A DNA stretch of 64,000 nt from Diplosphaera chodatii (Eukaryota > Chlorophyta > Trebouxiophyceae > Prasiolales > Stichococcaceae): NCBI GenBank assembly GCA_032358165.1, contig JAALGY010000031.1, positions 2,108,001 through 2,172,000 on the forward strand, in the 5' to 3' direction. Positions 23,401 through 38,400 of the stretch are shown here, piece after piece. Position 1 is the first letter of the stretch; each line of letters begins with the position of its first letter. The translations under genes were made by a program, and so were the position numbers. Below the pieces are notes generated by a model, which was given only the letters and a program-made list of their open reading frames with translations, was not told where the DNA came from and made no database searches.

Positions 23401-26400
23401 GTGAACTCCACGTCTCTGCTGCTGAGCGAGACCATCACTCCCATGAAGCGGCTGCCGATTGTGCGTGTGGAGACGCATGGCTGCAAGACAGTCCTGCACA
23501 TGCAGCCCGACAAGCTGCAGCTGAACTTTGACATGGCCAGCATCACAGCGCTGGATCTGTGTGCCCATGGGCCTGGCATCGCTGAAGTCATCCTGTCACG
23601 CGTCCCTGCCGAAGCAGGTGTGGGTGCACTCGTTCGGTGTGGCATGTCTACCTATGATACATATCATAGACCATACACTTCTGTCAGCTCGCTCTCGGGA
23701 AAGTGTGCCTGCTTGCATGCAGAACTGCAAATGGGGGCAGAGTCTGAGAAGGCTGCAGACCCGGACACAGACGAGGAGCAGCCTCCGGTCCTCCATCTTG
23801 AGTATGCGGTCCCTTTGGGGCATACAACTGATGCAGGTGCGCCTTGCATGCTCTCAACCACTGAGTGGGACACGTGTCTACCCTTTTCTGCACTGCATGC
23901 TGACATCCAAGCTGCTTTGCAGGTGCAAACATCAGCGTCGAGGTGCAGCCCGTGCAGCTGATCTACCAGCCTCGAGCACTGTCTGCGCTGTCAGATTTTG
24001 GCGGTGGCATGCCGTCAGATACCCACAGCAACGCGGTGCTGGCGGCCATCAATGCACTGGACAACCCTGTGGCTCGCACACTGGCGAAGGCACGCAAGGC
24101 ATGGAGCCCTGGGCCAGGCAACAGCCTCACCATTCAGGTGATCATGAGGGTTATCATTGGAGGTACCCAGAGGCTTCGCTTCATGCACATTGGTGGAATC
24201 TGGCAAGGCATGGCCATGCCGCATAGCTGACACCAGACTTATTGCGCAGATCGAGAATGTGGTTGTGCTGGCGGCTGGTCTGTCAGCCTCCGACGAGGAA
24301 CCATGCGCTGTGCTGCATACTGGGCAGCTACACGTGTCCAATGTTAAGCCACCTGACACTGCTACCCGTAACAAGGCGCTGCAATGGCTGTTGGTGAGCA
24401 GCAGGTTCTGTGGTCCAGTTCATGTGGGTTATATCAGTGGTCAATGAGGTTCCGCATGGTGCAACTGGCTATGGGCATGCATACAGCTTTGCAATGCATG
24501 CCACCCTCGCCGCGTTCTATGCCTTCTGCAGGATGAGCGCACACAAGTGCAAGGTCGCATCAGCAGAGATGCGGCGCAGCAGCTTGAGCGCGTGATCGAC
24601 ACCCTGCTGACAGACTGTTACAGGTGGTCTCACCTCATACAAGACTTGAAAGCAAGAGCCTACATGCACGAGTCACCAGCCGTGCAGCCATGCTGTGACC
24701 GCTCACAAACTGCTACATGGGCCCTCACCCAAACGTGCATCGAGAGCACAACCACACATGGTTGAGTTGCATCCATGTAGCCATGCTATCACTGCTCACT
24801 AGGCCACTTTGATGTCGTGCAGGCTGCACCTGGGTGCGCTATCAGCGGGCATTGCCTCGAGCCAACGAGCAGCGGCTAATATGTTCAACTGGGCACTGCA
24901 GCCTGTGGACGTTGCTGTGGGCCTGCGAGTCAGCCGGATGGGGGTGCGCAGCAAATATCAGACCTTCTGCACGCTTTGACAGCAACCCACGAAACGAAAA
25001 GCTTTGTGCATACCGCAGCCTCTGCAGTTCTCATTGTCGCTGTGTGCGCTGCAGGGTGACTCTCGACTCACTGGCATGACGGCAGAGGTTCAGATGGGCC
25101 ATGTTGCTGTGGGGCTGAGCAAACGGACGCTTGCCATGCTTCGCACATCGCTCACATATGCTCCGCATCGTACCCCGAAGCAGCACCAGCCCCAGCAGGG
25201 GGGCGCGGGCAGCGCAGACGACGGTGACTCGGTGAGGGTGCCGCCTGCGTCATCAGCGGAGCAGGTGCCGTCAGCTGTGCTGGGTGTGGCAGCAAAGGGG
25301 CTGGACATTCAGTATGACGACGATCAGCCCAGCTTCCCAGATGCCACCAACACGCACCTGCGGTTCAGCAGCGGAGCTGCAGTGCTACACGCCCAGCAGC
25401 TGCATGGCTGCAAGCGTGCAAAGGTGGGCGCAGTGGTAACCTTCGAGCTAATGGCTGCCTCTGTGCCAGATGCTCTGCATCACTCCGGCGGCCATAGTGC
25501 AGCCAGGCTTTCTTATTCACCGCAGGTTACGGTGAAGCACGCAGTGTATTCAGATGCCAGCGAGCACGAGCTATCACCACCTCAGATCCGTGGCGTGATC
25601 CCACGCTTGGGCGCCCGCATATCCGCCCAGCAGCTTGACATCCGCGTTGATGACAGCTCAGCTACAGGGCAGGTGCTGTCGTTCGGGATGCACGCCCTGA
25701 AAGGGCAGGGATTTGCGGGCGAGAGCGGCAACTTCGTCAAGCCGTGAGACCATTTGCTCCTCACCCTGATGGGCTTGCCCTCAAGTCATGTGCTGGGTTA
25801 TCAGGCCCAGATGTGCACAGGAGCAGCTGAGAGTGTGGGCCCATTATTGGCAACAACTGATCTGAACCTGCAGGTGCCAAGCAACCAAGCCGGCAGTGCT
25901 CTTGGTGACGATGCACAAGTTCCCAGGTGGTGTACATACAGCTGTGGACATTCGCGATGGCTGCTTTGGCACCACCACTGTCATGCGTATCGCGTCTATG
26001 TTCGTACCCAACAACATCTTTCAGGTATTTGATCCATGCTGCATGCACAGCCTGCACAAACGGATAGCTGCCTCTGAAACTCGCTACCAGCAGCGTGCAG
26101 GTTGTGCATCTGTCTCATGCCAACCATACAATTTGCAGGAGAAGGGGCCAGATGGGGCACGCATTAGTCGTGAGCATCCCTTGGAGGTTGTCACTGTTGC
26201 AAGACCTACAGCCCCAGAGTCGCCTGTGCAGTCCACAGCGCCATGCTTGCCAGAGCAGCCGTCAGAACACCAGATGCTGCGGCCATACAGCGCACCCACC
26301 ATCGCTCAGGGTGATGATGGGGGTGCTGCCGTCAGTGCACCTGCGGCAACGCTCAACAGTTGGTTGCCAGATGCGCATGACCCAGGCGCAGCATCAGCAG

Positions 26401-29400
26401 CAGAGGTAGCCAGCACCGACTTGAAAGCTACGGCCAATCACAGCAGTGGCAAGGAAGCCACCAAAAGCAGCGTGTGCAGCAGTCCACCTGGCAGCAGCAA
26501 TGGCTATGGGACCACAAGCGCCATCAGCGCTGATTTGGCAGAGCGGCCAGCAGAGCTACAGGTGCATACAACGGCGGCAGCGGCAGGTGTGTCTCCGTTT
26601 GCAGCGGCGGCAGCGGACGCTGAACAGCTCGAAGCCGCAAGCAGTGGCCCCCCGCCGCCGCAGACGCCACCACACTCTCCGCCACGGGTCTCACACAGCC
26701 TTGAGCGGGTGCAGCATCCTGCACATGGTGACAGCATTCATAGCCTGCCTGCTGTCAATATTCCTGCATCACAGCAGACAGAGCAGCCGCAGGAGATGGT
26801 GGCGGCCTCTCCCGAGGCGCATCAGGCAGCAGTGCTGGCAGCAGCGGGCAAAGCAGAAGAGCGGGTGGCCGCAGCGGAGGCGGGCGTCCCGCAGCAGGCG
26901 GCAGAGGAGCCCGACGCCAAGCACCCACCAGGCGGCCACGACCAGTTTTCGATCACGATCCACAACTGTCGCATGCTGGGGCCGGGCCTGCCCCACTCGC
27001 TAGCAAGTGGCGGGATCGGCACTGAGCAAGTCATCCGGGAGCTGATGCCACAGGTGAGCTGCCCGATTATTCCCTATGCTGTGCATCAATGCTTCTACAC
27101 ATGGTCTTGCAGGCAAGAGGTGGGATCATAGAGTGGCCCAATAACACCAGCGCGGCCCTTGTGTGCTTGTCACCGCAGGACAATCAGGATGCAGCTATTC
27201 GGTTGGACATGCCACAGTTGCTGCTTCGGCTGCCAGTTGCGGCGCCACCGGAGCACCCGGTGTGCCATCCAGCCCAGGAACCCCTCGGCACCTGGTCCGA
27301 CTACGCACGCCGCCCCGGCGGCGCCTTTGCCCCCCGTGACGCAGCCCAAGAGCCGCCTCGGCTGCCCATGACACTGTGCAGCGCCGGCAGCGTGGCGCTG
27401 TACCTGGCAGCCGACGCAGGCGACCCCAACAACATCTCCCGCAAGCTGCCCGTCCTGATGCTGCCCAGCCTGCGCCTGGCAACTACTGAGTTGCGTGAGC
27501 AGCAGCTCAGTGCCGGCGCCGCAGCCAATGCACCGCAGCACCAGCCAGCTGCATTCAGTGTGGATGTGGCTGCAGTCGAGATGGCGCTGCAGCCCGGGCA
27601 GCTGCACACGGCTCTGACCGCGCAGGCGGCAGCTGCGCAGGACTGGGAGCGCATCTGCGGCGGGTACGCCAGCCACAAGCAGCAGGACACCACATCATCG
27701 CAGCTGGGCGGCGCCGATCTGATGTCAGCCGCATCTGTAGATGGGAGCGTGGCATCAGCACCAGCAGCCGCTTCCGCGGACCTGGTCAGTCCTGTTGCTG
27801 GCAGGCGGTCTGGTGCGTCGGACCCAGGATCTGTAGCCAGCAGTACGCTGAGTGTGCAACGTGTGCCGTCAGCCGCAAGCAGCAGCGCCAGTGAGTCACC
27901 AACAGCAGTGCAGCAGCTGGCAGAGGAAGCGGTTGGGTTCTCTGAGACAGACCGCTGGTCTGTATCTGCAGCAATGCCCAGGTATGCTTTCACTTTGGGC
28001 ATCGTGAGGTTGCCACCAATGTCAGCTGTGCACCTGCGGTCACAAGTCATGTGCAGGTATCTAGCAGGTGCTTGCTACTCGCAGCTTTGTGGCGCATATG
28101 TATTCGCCGGCGCATCAGACGCAGCCAAGCGTTACACTGGAGCTGGCAGGTCTTGCTGTCCAGTACGAGCACATTGGCGGATCAGCTGCGGTCAGAAGCG
28201 GCAACGTTGGCTTTGCACAGCTCCTTCTACAACTGCACGACAGCCTCCAGGCAAACTCAATGCATATCTGTTACGCGATATGCTGCTCTGCTACCAGTGA
28301 CTAAACGCTTTCGCCTCAGCTTGCATCTCATAAACCGACCTCTGGCACAGGATAACTCCCAAGTGTTTGAGCTTATGCTGACACACAGTCTGCGTGGCTG
28401 CAGCAATCAGCCCTGCAGGCATCGCTTGCAGCAGCCACCGCCATGCAGGCGCCCGGTTCGCCTTCCAAGGCCAACCTGGCAACATCCAAGTCTGCAGCGC
28501 CAGAGGACCACGCCACGACAACGCAAGGCGCCTCGTCTTCAGCGCTCGGTCTGCGCCACCGCAGCGGCAGCATGGCCGCCGCTCGCAGGACAGCCAGCAG
28601 CCGCCGCAGCGGCCGCCTGGCCCATCGCAGCAGCGCTCGCACAGCAGAGCTCAGCGCTGCCACGTCCTCGGGGCTGCACGCAGCGCTGCTGCCGCTGCAC
28701 AGAGGCCCCACATCCTCCGAGGACAGTGACGAAGTGGGGCCGCTGCACGGTTTTGGCAGCCTTGGCATGAGCGGGCTGGGCTATGGCGGGTCAGGCAGTG
28801 GCCTTCTGCACGCCCAAAGCAGCACCATCAACCTGTCGGTCGGGCAGCAGGCAAACAGCGATGACTTCTTCGACATAGAGGATGACGCGGCGTCGTTCTT
28901 TTCTGCCACCAGCCATCTGCTCAGCAACAGCGGCGGCCAGAGCGAGCTGCCGCGCTTTGCGGACCTGCCCAACAGCACAGAAACCAGCACAATGGACCTG
29001 CTGCTGGTCGCTCGCCGCTGCGATGGCAGCTACACAGCAGATGGCAGCCCTGCAGCAGCTGGCCCTGCCCAAGCCTCGCCATGCGCTGCGGACTCAGTGG
29101 CGAGCAGCATGCCGGCAGTTGCTGCATCTACAGCTAGCCACGCCAGCAAAGGGCATGCTCAGCAGCTGACGATTGGCTTTGACGGCGGATATGCACTGCC
29201 AGGGGTAGGGCTGCAGCTGCGCCGCAGCCGTGTGGTTTGTGCCGGCCTGCTGTTGCGCGCATACACAGAGGGCTGGGGCATTGCAGTTGCTTGCATGCAA
29301 CAGTATATGGCAGTGGCGCACAGCGCGATCCACAAGCAGCAGCAGGATGCAGATGTCACAATCGCGGAAGACAAGGCAGCAGCGCTTGACGCCGCGGGTC

Positions 29401-32400
29401 CAACTCTGGAGCTGGACTTGAGCGGCTGGCTGCTGGAAGTCGTGGCCACTGGTGGCACAGGTGCTTGCGAACTGACTATGTGGCTCCTCCATGTGAAGCA
29501 AGTCTTGTCGCATCGAGTGAAGAACTGCACACCACTACGCTTTATCAGAGTGCACATGGCTGCAGGCCCTGATCTGGCAGCGCCAGCAATCATGCTGGAG
29601 CTGGCAGCAGCCATTTCGCTCAGGAGCAGGCAGCTTGTCAGCGTGCATGTGCCAGCCGCCGTGCTGCGCATAGCACTGGCGGAACCAGACTATGACATCA
29701 GCCGCTGTGCAACGAATGCCCAGGCGCTGGGTGCACTGGCCGGCCTGGCAGGCGTATCTGTAGAGTTTGCAGGTAACTCGCTCATTACATGCGTTCGATG
29801 CACACTTCCAGACGGGTGCAAAGCATACGTCGCAGGCGTATCTCAAAAGCTGTACCTGCTGTCCTTGCAGATCCAGCAGGGGTGCCAGCTTTCAGCGCAT
29901 CAGCAGATCGGCTGTCCGTTTGGGCACACTCGCGTAAGCTGTACACAGCTGCCGCCTTTGCAAATACACTGGAGTCCGCGCTGAAGTCACACAGTGGCAA
30001 GGAAGCCAGCACAGCGACTGCTTCGGCCGAGCCAAGCTCCCTGTCTGCCTGGGTGCGCAGGACAACACAAAGTAGCTATTGTCATGCTGACCCACTGGCT
30101 GATTACACTACGAGTTACTTGCATGACACGATCGTGGGATAGATGTTGGAAAACTGTGCTGTAGGTCGCCGAGGTGCTGAGAGGACTGCCGCCACCCGCG
30201 CGGCTGCAGCTGCGGCGTGCGGCTGTATATGTGGCCGACAATGTCCCAGATGCCGAGACCATACTCTTCGAGGCAGCACTGGACGATCTGACCGTGAATG
30301 TCGAGGGGGATCGTGCCCAGGAGCTGCACACGCTGTCGTTGCAGGTGAGCCCATGAACCAGGCGCACTTTGGCTTGACACTGCCAGGCCGTTGTCAAAGA
30401 CTCCAGTGTTGCCGGTCCAATTGCATCATGACATACGTCATAGCAAAGTGGCAACGTTGTGACCTGAATGCTGCAACAGGTCACCCTGCTAATGAACGTA
30501 TTCAACCACGGCTGCATGGGCTGGGAGCCGGTGCTGGAGCCATGGACGGTGTCAGCACGGCTCGAGTCTGTGCTCCCTGCACAGCAGTCGAGCAGCGGCT
30601 TGCAGGCGGCACGCTATGAACTCGCTGTGGCGGCAGAAGAGGTGCTGGATGTCACAGCGTCGCTGACGACCGCTGACGCAATGGCCTTGGCCCTCGACAT
30701 CTTCTCAGGTACGACGCCAAGGAGTAGAGGGCCTGCGTGCCTGCTTGTGCTGCTGTTGCATGCACGGATCGCCACTGAGGAGCGTGTCGTCGGCCCCCTC
30801 GACCGGTCAGTCCTGCATCTGCAGGGGTGCAGCAGCTGGCGGCTGGCGACATGCACCTGGACGATGCTCTGGCGCGGGCAAGTCGGCCTGAGCTGGTGCA
30901 GCAGTCGCCCTACTGGGTGAAGAACGAGACGGGCGCAAGCGTCACCCTGTGGCTGGGTTCTGGTCTCCAGGCTGCCCCTACATCAGCGCCAGGTAACCGG
31001 TGCATGGGCTGGGATAGCACACACGATGCACCTATGTCATCGTTATGGTCGCTGGAATGCACCATTGTCGAACGTATCTAAATTCATGTCACCGCTGCAA
31101 CTGCAGCGGACGCTTTTCGTGTGGCACCAGGCCAAGGCCTGGCACTGCCATTGGTGTCGCTCAGCCACGAGCGGCCGGGCCCTCAGATAGCTGGGGACCC
31201 TGCTACGTTCTCCGCCACTGCCTCAAGGCGCACCAGCATGGACGGCCCAGCGGCCGCTGCCACACCTGAGGGCCAGCTTGTCCGCACGCGTGGTGCTGTA
31301 GACAGCCTGCTGCAGGACCATGCACGTGGCCGGCAACGAGGCAGCCAGCAGCGGGCGCTGCTGTTCTTTCAGCTGGCAGGTCACGAACAGCCATGCGGCC
31401 CCATCCCGCTGGACGCCCTCCCCACGGCCTCGCAGACGGTGCAGTCAGCATGCACATGGCTGCTGAGGGCAGCTGCGCACCACAGTTTAGGGGTTACACA
31501 GGTCTGGCCGATGTGTGACTCCGTTTTCATGGTGTCAGGTGGAGGTCAGGCCAGCAGGGTCTGCACCTTTGGCGGCGGCGGCGTGGGTGCGGCTTGTCGC
31601 TGCAGTGCAGCCGCGGAGGCATGGTGGCTACACGCTCCAGCTGCACTCTGGGCTGTGTCTGCGCAATGCTACCGACATGCCGCTGCAGATCGGTTGGCGG
31701 TCAACCCAGGAGGAGCCTGCCGTCATCGAGGTGCGAATTGGCGCGGATATCATGGCACACCTTGCCTGGGTTGTTCAGACGAGGCAAAATCCTTGGTATG
31801 GGGCATGTGCAAGTATCAAGCTGTTGTGGGATGTGCAGGAGTTGGAGCCATCGAGCTCGGTGTGGTTGCCTGTCATGCCTATCACCAGTGGCGAGCTGAC
31901 TCTGCGCCCTGCCGGTGAGCATGCAGTGCATCCAACTCTGCACTTCAAATGTGGCAAAGCATTGCCAGCAAGTGGCATGCATCATATATGTTAGCACATG
32001 CAGTCAGACGGTGCCTTGCACTGTGCAGTGGGTGACGACAATGAGCTGGAACACACTTGGGCGGAGGGCATCCGGCTTCCACCTTTGCTGCAGGCATGCA
32101 AATTGGATTCTGCTTGCTGCGTTGAGTTGGGCGCGCACGTCATACCGTGCTTTCACATCGTCATTGCCTCATGTGTACCGCAGGCCCTGACGCCCGGCAG
32201 CGCTGCACTCACCACCCGGCAGTTGCTCTGCCCCGCCATTGGCGCACACTCGGCTGTTCGTCTCAGCCTGGGCGCTGCGCCGGTGCGTCTGCAGTGGGAC
32301 TCCCAGTCAAAACAGGCGGAATACAGTCGGGAGGGTCTTGAGTTTCGTTGCACAATGCCTTGCAGGTGCCAAACGGAGGTGGCGTCATGCTGCAGATTCG

Positions 32401-35400
32401 ACCGCCACTCCTGTTGGACAATGCGCTGCCAATGCCTCTTGGCATAACAGTGTGGGACAACGACACCCTCCTAACCAGGTGCTCTCAATGCAGTTGCATC
32501 ACCTTTTGAAAGGAACATCTGATGCAATGCACCCGCTTCATGGGGCATAGTACCCAACTGGTGAGTGTTCCCCGCAGCGCATACGTGCGGCCGCGTGAGC
32601 AGCTGTCGCTGCACCAGGTGGATCCGTCACGCCTCGCAGCGCTGCGCCTCAGCCTGCAGCCCAGCGGCTATGAGTCCACTGCACACATCCCGCTGCCCCA
32701 GCTGCAGGTCGGTCCGCTCTCCAGCGCCGCAGCCGACGCCGCAGCCAGCAGCGGCGAGGCACACGTACAGGCACGCTCTTGGGCAAAAGACAACCTGATC
32801 CGCACTCCTGACGTACCCAGCAACAGCACTTGAGAGGCTGAGCACCCTGTGATCTGCCATGCTTCGAAACGACACAGGTTCGGGAGGAGGCCAAGGCAGG
32901 CGGCTGCTCGACTGTGACGCTGCGCCGGGTGCTGGAGGCCACATCAGGGTGCACGCTGCTGCACTTCACCTGCGCGCTCTGGGTGTACAACTGCAGCGGG
33001 CTGCCCCTGGCCCTGCAGAGGGTAGGCCCACCCTTTTCTGTGCATCGGATGGGTGCAGATCCCAGCGCTGAGCTCCTGGCCGCATGCATGCCTGCTGTCC
33101 TCGGCTACATGCATGGCGGATGACGTGGTGCTTGTGGCTATCTGTAGAGCGAGGTGGAGGAGCTGGCAGACTACGAGGCGCTGGACATTCCGGACAGCGT
33201 GCCGGTGCAGTGGCTGCCGCCGTTCGAGGGCGCCGGCGGCGGGCACACAGTGTCGGCAGCGGCGCCTGTGCCCAGCCGAGCGGCCAGCATGCGCTCGACG
33301 TCGCCTACCACCACGGCGGTGTCCGAGACGGGCAGCGGCACCGCGACGGGGTCCAGGGGCCTGCGCCAAGTGCTGCCGCTTGCTCGTGGCACCGGCAGGT
33401 GCAAAACTCTGAAGCTTCCACACACGATGTGGCTTTGCCGCTGCTGGCAAAAGGGTTGCTATCCCCCTTGTGCTGCAGGCGGTAGTGCTGCCCTGATTAT
33501 ACCCTAGTACGGCTCATCCATGAATAGCTCTCCTGCTTGCAGGGTCAGGCCGCTCGAGCCGCTGGTGTCCCCGCAGCGCGGCATGGCCGAGTCGATGGAC
33601 TACATGCCAGCGTACCGGATGCCTGCCCGCTGGCCGTCCATGATCGGCACCCTGGCAGCATCGCCCCATGATCCGCTGCGTGTGCAGGTGCTCACCTCTG
33701 ATGTGTGTGACCTCCTCAAGCGGCAGCCGTCTGACGAGCTTGCTTCACCGTGTGTGCATGTCTGGCGCCTGATGAGCTACTGGGCCATTCTCTGTATGTG
33801 CAGGTGCGGGCCAGTCCGTACAAGGCAAACGAGGGCTCCAGCTACTGGAGTGAGCCTCTGCAGCTGGACGGTCTCGGAGCTGCGGCGGTGGTCACTGTGC
33901 CAGCCCCACTGCAGGGTCTAGCAGCAGGAACAGCTGCACCAGATGCGGCCATCGTCGTCAGCGTCACAGCCCGCCAGGTGCAGAACACCCTGCAATTGTC
34001 ACGCAGCCCCGCTGACTACGTCTGCATCTATGACTATTGTCTGTGACATTTGCCCACTTGCAACGAAGCTGCGTGATGTCCCTCAACAGGTTTCTGGCGG
34101 CGGGGGCGCGGTGGCAGTGCATGTCATGCCGCGCTACGTGCTGCACAACCTGCTCGACGTGCCGCTGCAGTGCAAGCAGGCTGGCACAGCCGTCGAGCGT
34201 GAACTGGCACCTGGGGTGCGAAGCAGATTCAAATTCGCCATGATGCGTTCATGACAGGTGCTGAGAGAGGCGACAGGTCTAGGATGGTGAACAGGCCCTG
34301 CAGACCTGCGGCTCGCATCTTGTTGGCGCCTGATCAAGCTTTTGCGAATTCTTGCAGATCCCGGCTGCTTTGCACTGGCCAGACATGAAGCTGCCCCTAG
34401 CACTGAGCTTGCGGGTGCGGGAGGCCGGCTGGCTGTGGTCGGGTGCAATTGGCCTGGACACGCCCGGGGACCAGTTCTGCAAAATCCGACACAGGTGAGT
34501 GTGGTGTACCGTCAGCAGACATGACAAGGCAAGTCTGAGCACGATATCATGTCGAGCACACAATGGAAAACGTCATTCATTTTGTGCAACCGTTCAGAGA
34601 TCGAGGTGTCACAATGCTGGTTCGCGTGGACATCAGTGCTGACACCAATGGCGTGCTGAGCGTGGCGCTCAGCCATCAGGCCGCTGGCTTTGCGCCGTAC
34701 CGCATCGACAATTGCACCGCCGCCACGCTGCACCTGCGCCAGGTGCGGGCTGCCTCCAGATTATTGCCGGGGCACGGACAGCCGACGTGGATCTGATGCA
34801 ACGTTGATCATCAGGTCGATCAGGGATATTGAACGTTCACATACTCAACGCTGCTCGGTTGTCCTGTAGGCAAAGTGCAGCCATGCCAGCGATGTCCTGC
34901 GGCCATACTCAGCGCTGGACTACGCGTGGGACGAGCCCGGCCTGCCACACACTCTGCTTGTGGAGCTGCCTGGCTCGCGCTCCCTTGGCGCCTTTGACCT
35001 CGACAAGGTGACATTCTACCTGTGCAAACGTCACCTTCCCAAGTTGGGCTGAGATTGTAGGTGTGTTCGAGACCGAGTCACAAGTATAAGACAGTTTTTT
35101 GACACGACAGTCGCCCAAGTGCAGGTGGGTGTCAGCACCATGGTGGCACTGCCAGGCAACGCGCGGCAAGGTGTGGCGGAGACGCCCGTCCAGGTTGCCG
35201 TCCGCGCAGAGGGGCCCACCAGGCAAGTCACGGCTGTGTTCCTCCATTTGGGCTGCATCCCGAACGCAACATGTTCCCACCTGCTGCTGGAGAATAGCGA
35301 TCACAGCACTCCATCGTATCTCCACAGGGTGGTGACCATCTCGGATCTGGCTGCGCACCTGCCCCTGCCGCTGGGCGCAGCTGCGGCAGGCAGTGCTGCA

Positions 35401-38400
35401 GCGGCAGGAGGCGGCGGCTGGGAGCCGTGGAGCGGTCACGACCCTGTGGCAGCCCTCGAGGGTCCTGAGGCTGCTCTGCAGCGGCGCAACGCCCTGCTGG
35501 GCCTGCTAGCTGAGGTGTGCGATGACCGTCTGCCTGAAGGATGTCGACACCTTTACAGCTTCAACCATATGCTGGTCCTCATCTCCAGTGGTTGCTGACA
35601 ATGAGCACAGGGCTCAGACGTACAAGTGTGCAAACTGTGTGGCTGCTGCTCCGCAGTTCCGGCTTGACGCAGCAGGCGTCGGGTTGTCGGTGGTCGACCC
35701 CACACAGGAGCTGCTGTATGCCTCGGTGACCGGCATTCGTGCACGGTGCACCGCCAGCAGCGGGCGCCTCACACTTGAGCTTGCTGTCAAGGTAACGATG
35801 CTTCCCAGAGGTTACGGCCTCTGTCTATAGCAGACCTGCCTGCGTGAGTCAGTGGTGCTGATGGCAAGATGGCACCCTGACATGCTTGACATTGCATCTG
35901 CAGGGGGTGCAGGCAGACAATGCGCAGCCAGACGCACAGTATCCGGTGATGCTGGTGCTGCCCCGCCCGCCTGCACCGTGGCCGCGCTTCAAGCGCGCCA
36001 TGTCGACTGTGGCGCCGTCCGCCAGCAGCAACAGCCGCCGGGCCGCCGTCACGATGCGGCTCGCCGTGTGGCGCCGCCGGCCGGGAGGTGCAGCTGCTGT
36101 CTCAGGACCTTTGACGTCTTTGCAGCTTTCGCAAGGCTGAAGGTCGGATCTGGAGCTTCTCGACAACCGTGCTGCACATGCTCTCTGATGCCCTCCTGCT
36201 TGATGGTCTGCAATGCAGGCGTGCTGTGTGTGGAGGAGCTCGACCTGGCGCTGGCTCCGCTCGCACTGGCTGTGGAGCAGGAGCATGCGGTGCACCTGGT
36301 GGACTTCGTGCACTCCGCAGCAGAGCCCTTCAGCGGCTCCCGACCAGGTAAAGCTGGACAGGGGAACCTCGTTTCATTGGTTGGCATAGTTGGGGCGCCT
36401 CTGCCACGACTGGTCAGCGGTCTCATTCTACAATGTGCGATTTCAAAAATAAATAGCAACAGCAGCAAACTGCCCAGATGTTCAACAGCAGCACAGGTCT
36501 GCTTGGCATCAGATACAAAGTCAAAGTTGCCCGGGTTGAAACTCAACGCCACTACCTCCAGGTGGGGGGCGGGCGGAGCACGAGCCGGCGCTGGAGGGGC
36601 TGAGCGGCGGCGCCTCCCGCGCCTCCGCCGCGCAGCAGAAGGTGTACATCGAGCACGCGGTGCTGTCGTCCATCGACGCCAGCCTGTCCTTCGTGCCCGC
36701 GCCCTGGACCGCCCCACGGTCCGCAGGTCGGTCCCCCACCCCACCCTGCAGCATGACCCGTTTGCGCCTGCCCGTTCCACGTGCCCTCAGACGAGGCTCC
36801 CGTGGGCACCTGTTCTCTGCAATCTGCGCCCAGCACAAGGCTGGCGAGCTGTCCTGCAGCGTCACACCCGACCGCGGGTGGGGCGGCCCCTTGGCGCAGG
36901 GACTGGAGGCGGAGCCTGCAGGGACAAGCTGGATGCAAACACTCTGCGCACTTATGTGACAAAACTCATTGGGTGTATTGCTGTGTGCGCAGGCGGGGGG
37001 CCGCTGGCGCGCATGCTGGGGCTGGCGCAGGTGGAGGGGGGCCGGGTGCGGCTGGCGGCGCTGGTGCTGCGGCACCCGCTGCTGGGCGGCGCCGCGCTGC
37101 AGCAGCTGGTCAGCCGCCACTACACCCGCGCCGCCCTGCCCCAGCTCTTCAAGCTCGCCGCCTCTGCAGACGTGTTTGGTGGGCGCCCTGCCCCTGCTGC
37201 TTGGCTCAAGAGCTGCAGCAGTGACAAGGCAGTGCTGCTGTGGTATGGTGGACAATCGCCCTGCCGAATGTGCGTCAAGCTTTGTCAAAAGCATTCCGGT
37301 GGTGACTCTGGTGCCGGGGTGCAGGCGACCCGCGGCGGCTGCTGCACCACCTGGGCCTGGGCGTGTGGTCCTTCCTCGCGGAACCGGCCGCCGGGCTGCT
37401 GCGCACGACCCGCGGCGGTGGCATCCGCCGCCTGCCGGAGGTGCGTGTGTGTGACAGCGGACGCCGCCTTAAACTTCAGCTTCCACAGCAAGACTTCACA
37501 CCGTCCAGACTGTCTTTTATGAGATTGGCAGAAAGATCCACCAGCACCCTTTTTGTGCTGCAGGGGGTGCTGGCGGGCACGTCCGCGCTGATCAGCAACA
37601 CCGTGTTTGGGTTTGCCAACGCATCGGCCAAGATGCTGTCGTCGGCGCGGCAGAGCCTCCTGGTGGCGGGCCTTGACCAGCCGCAGCCGCAGGCGCAGCC
37701 TGGTAGGCGCTGCTTGCCTGGCTGCCTACCTGTCGCCTGACCCGGCAGCTCTACATAATGCATGACTCTGCTCGCTTCAGTGATGTCACTTGCAGTGATA
37801 GCATGTCAGACGGTGTCCACACTGGTTTGTTGAAACATGCAGCGGCTGGCGAGTCGACGGCACTCGAGCGGCGGCTCACGGTGCCGGCGGACACGGGGCG
37901 GGCCGGCTTCATGGGCGCGCTGCTGAATGGGGTCGCCGGCCTGCTGTCGGAGCCCATCAGGTGTTACCTATCTTCAATCACATTCGTATGGTTCGGTGCA
38001 ACCCTGTGTCTGTGCTGCTTGGCGCGCGCTCATGAACTCGACAAACAAGGCAACGGTGCAAGGCAACAACGCTGCCTTGTGATACATCTGCCGCCAGGGG
38101 CGTGAGCGAGGGCGGCGCAGGGGGGCTGGCGCGGGGGGCGGTGCGCGGCGCGACGGGCGCCCTGGTGCGGCCCCTGGCCGCCGCCCTGGAGGCCTCCGCC
38201 ACCTTTGCCGACAACATCCGCAAAGCGGTCGGCGGCAGCGGTGGTCATGCAATCAGGTGCATAGAAACCTGGTGGCCTTGGTCCCCGGTAGTCTTGATGT
38301 TGCGCTCAGGTCAGTGTGTCGGCGACCTAACCGCAGTGCTGCTCTCGAAATGACCTCAGGTGTCACTGGATGGACTGGCAGCACCCACGCCACCATTCCA

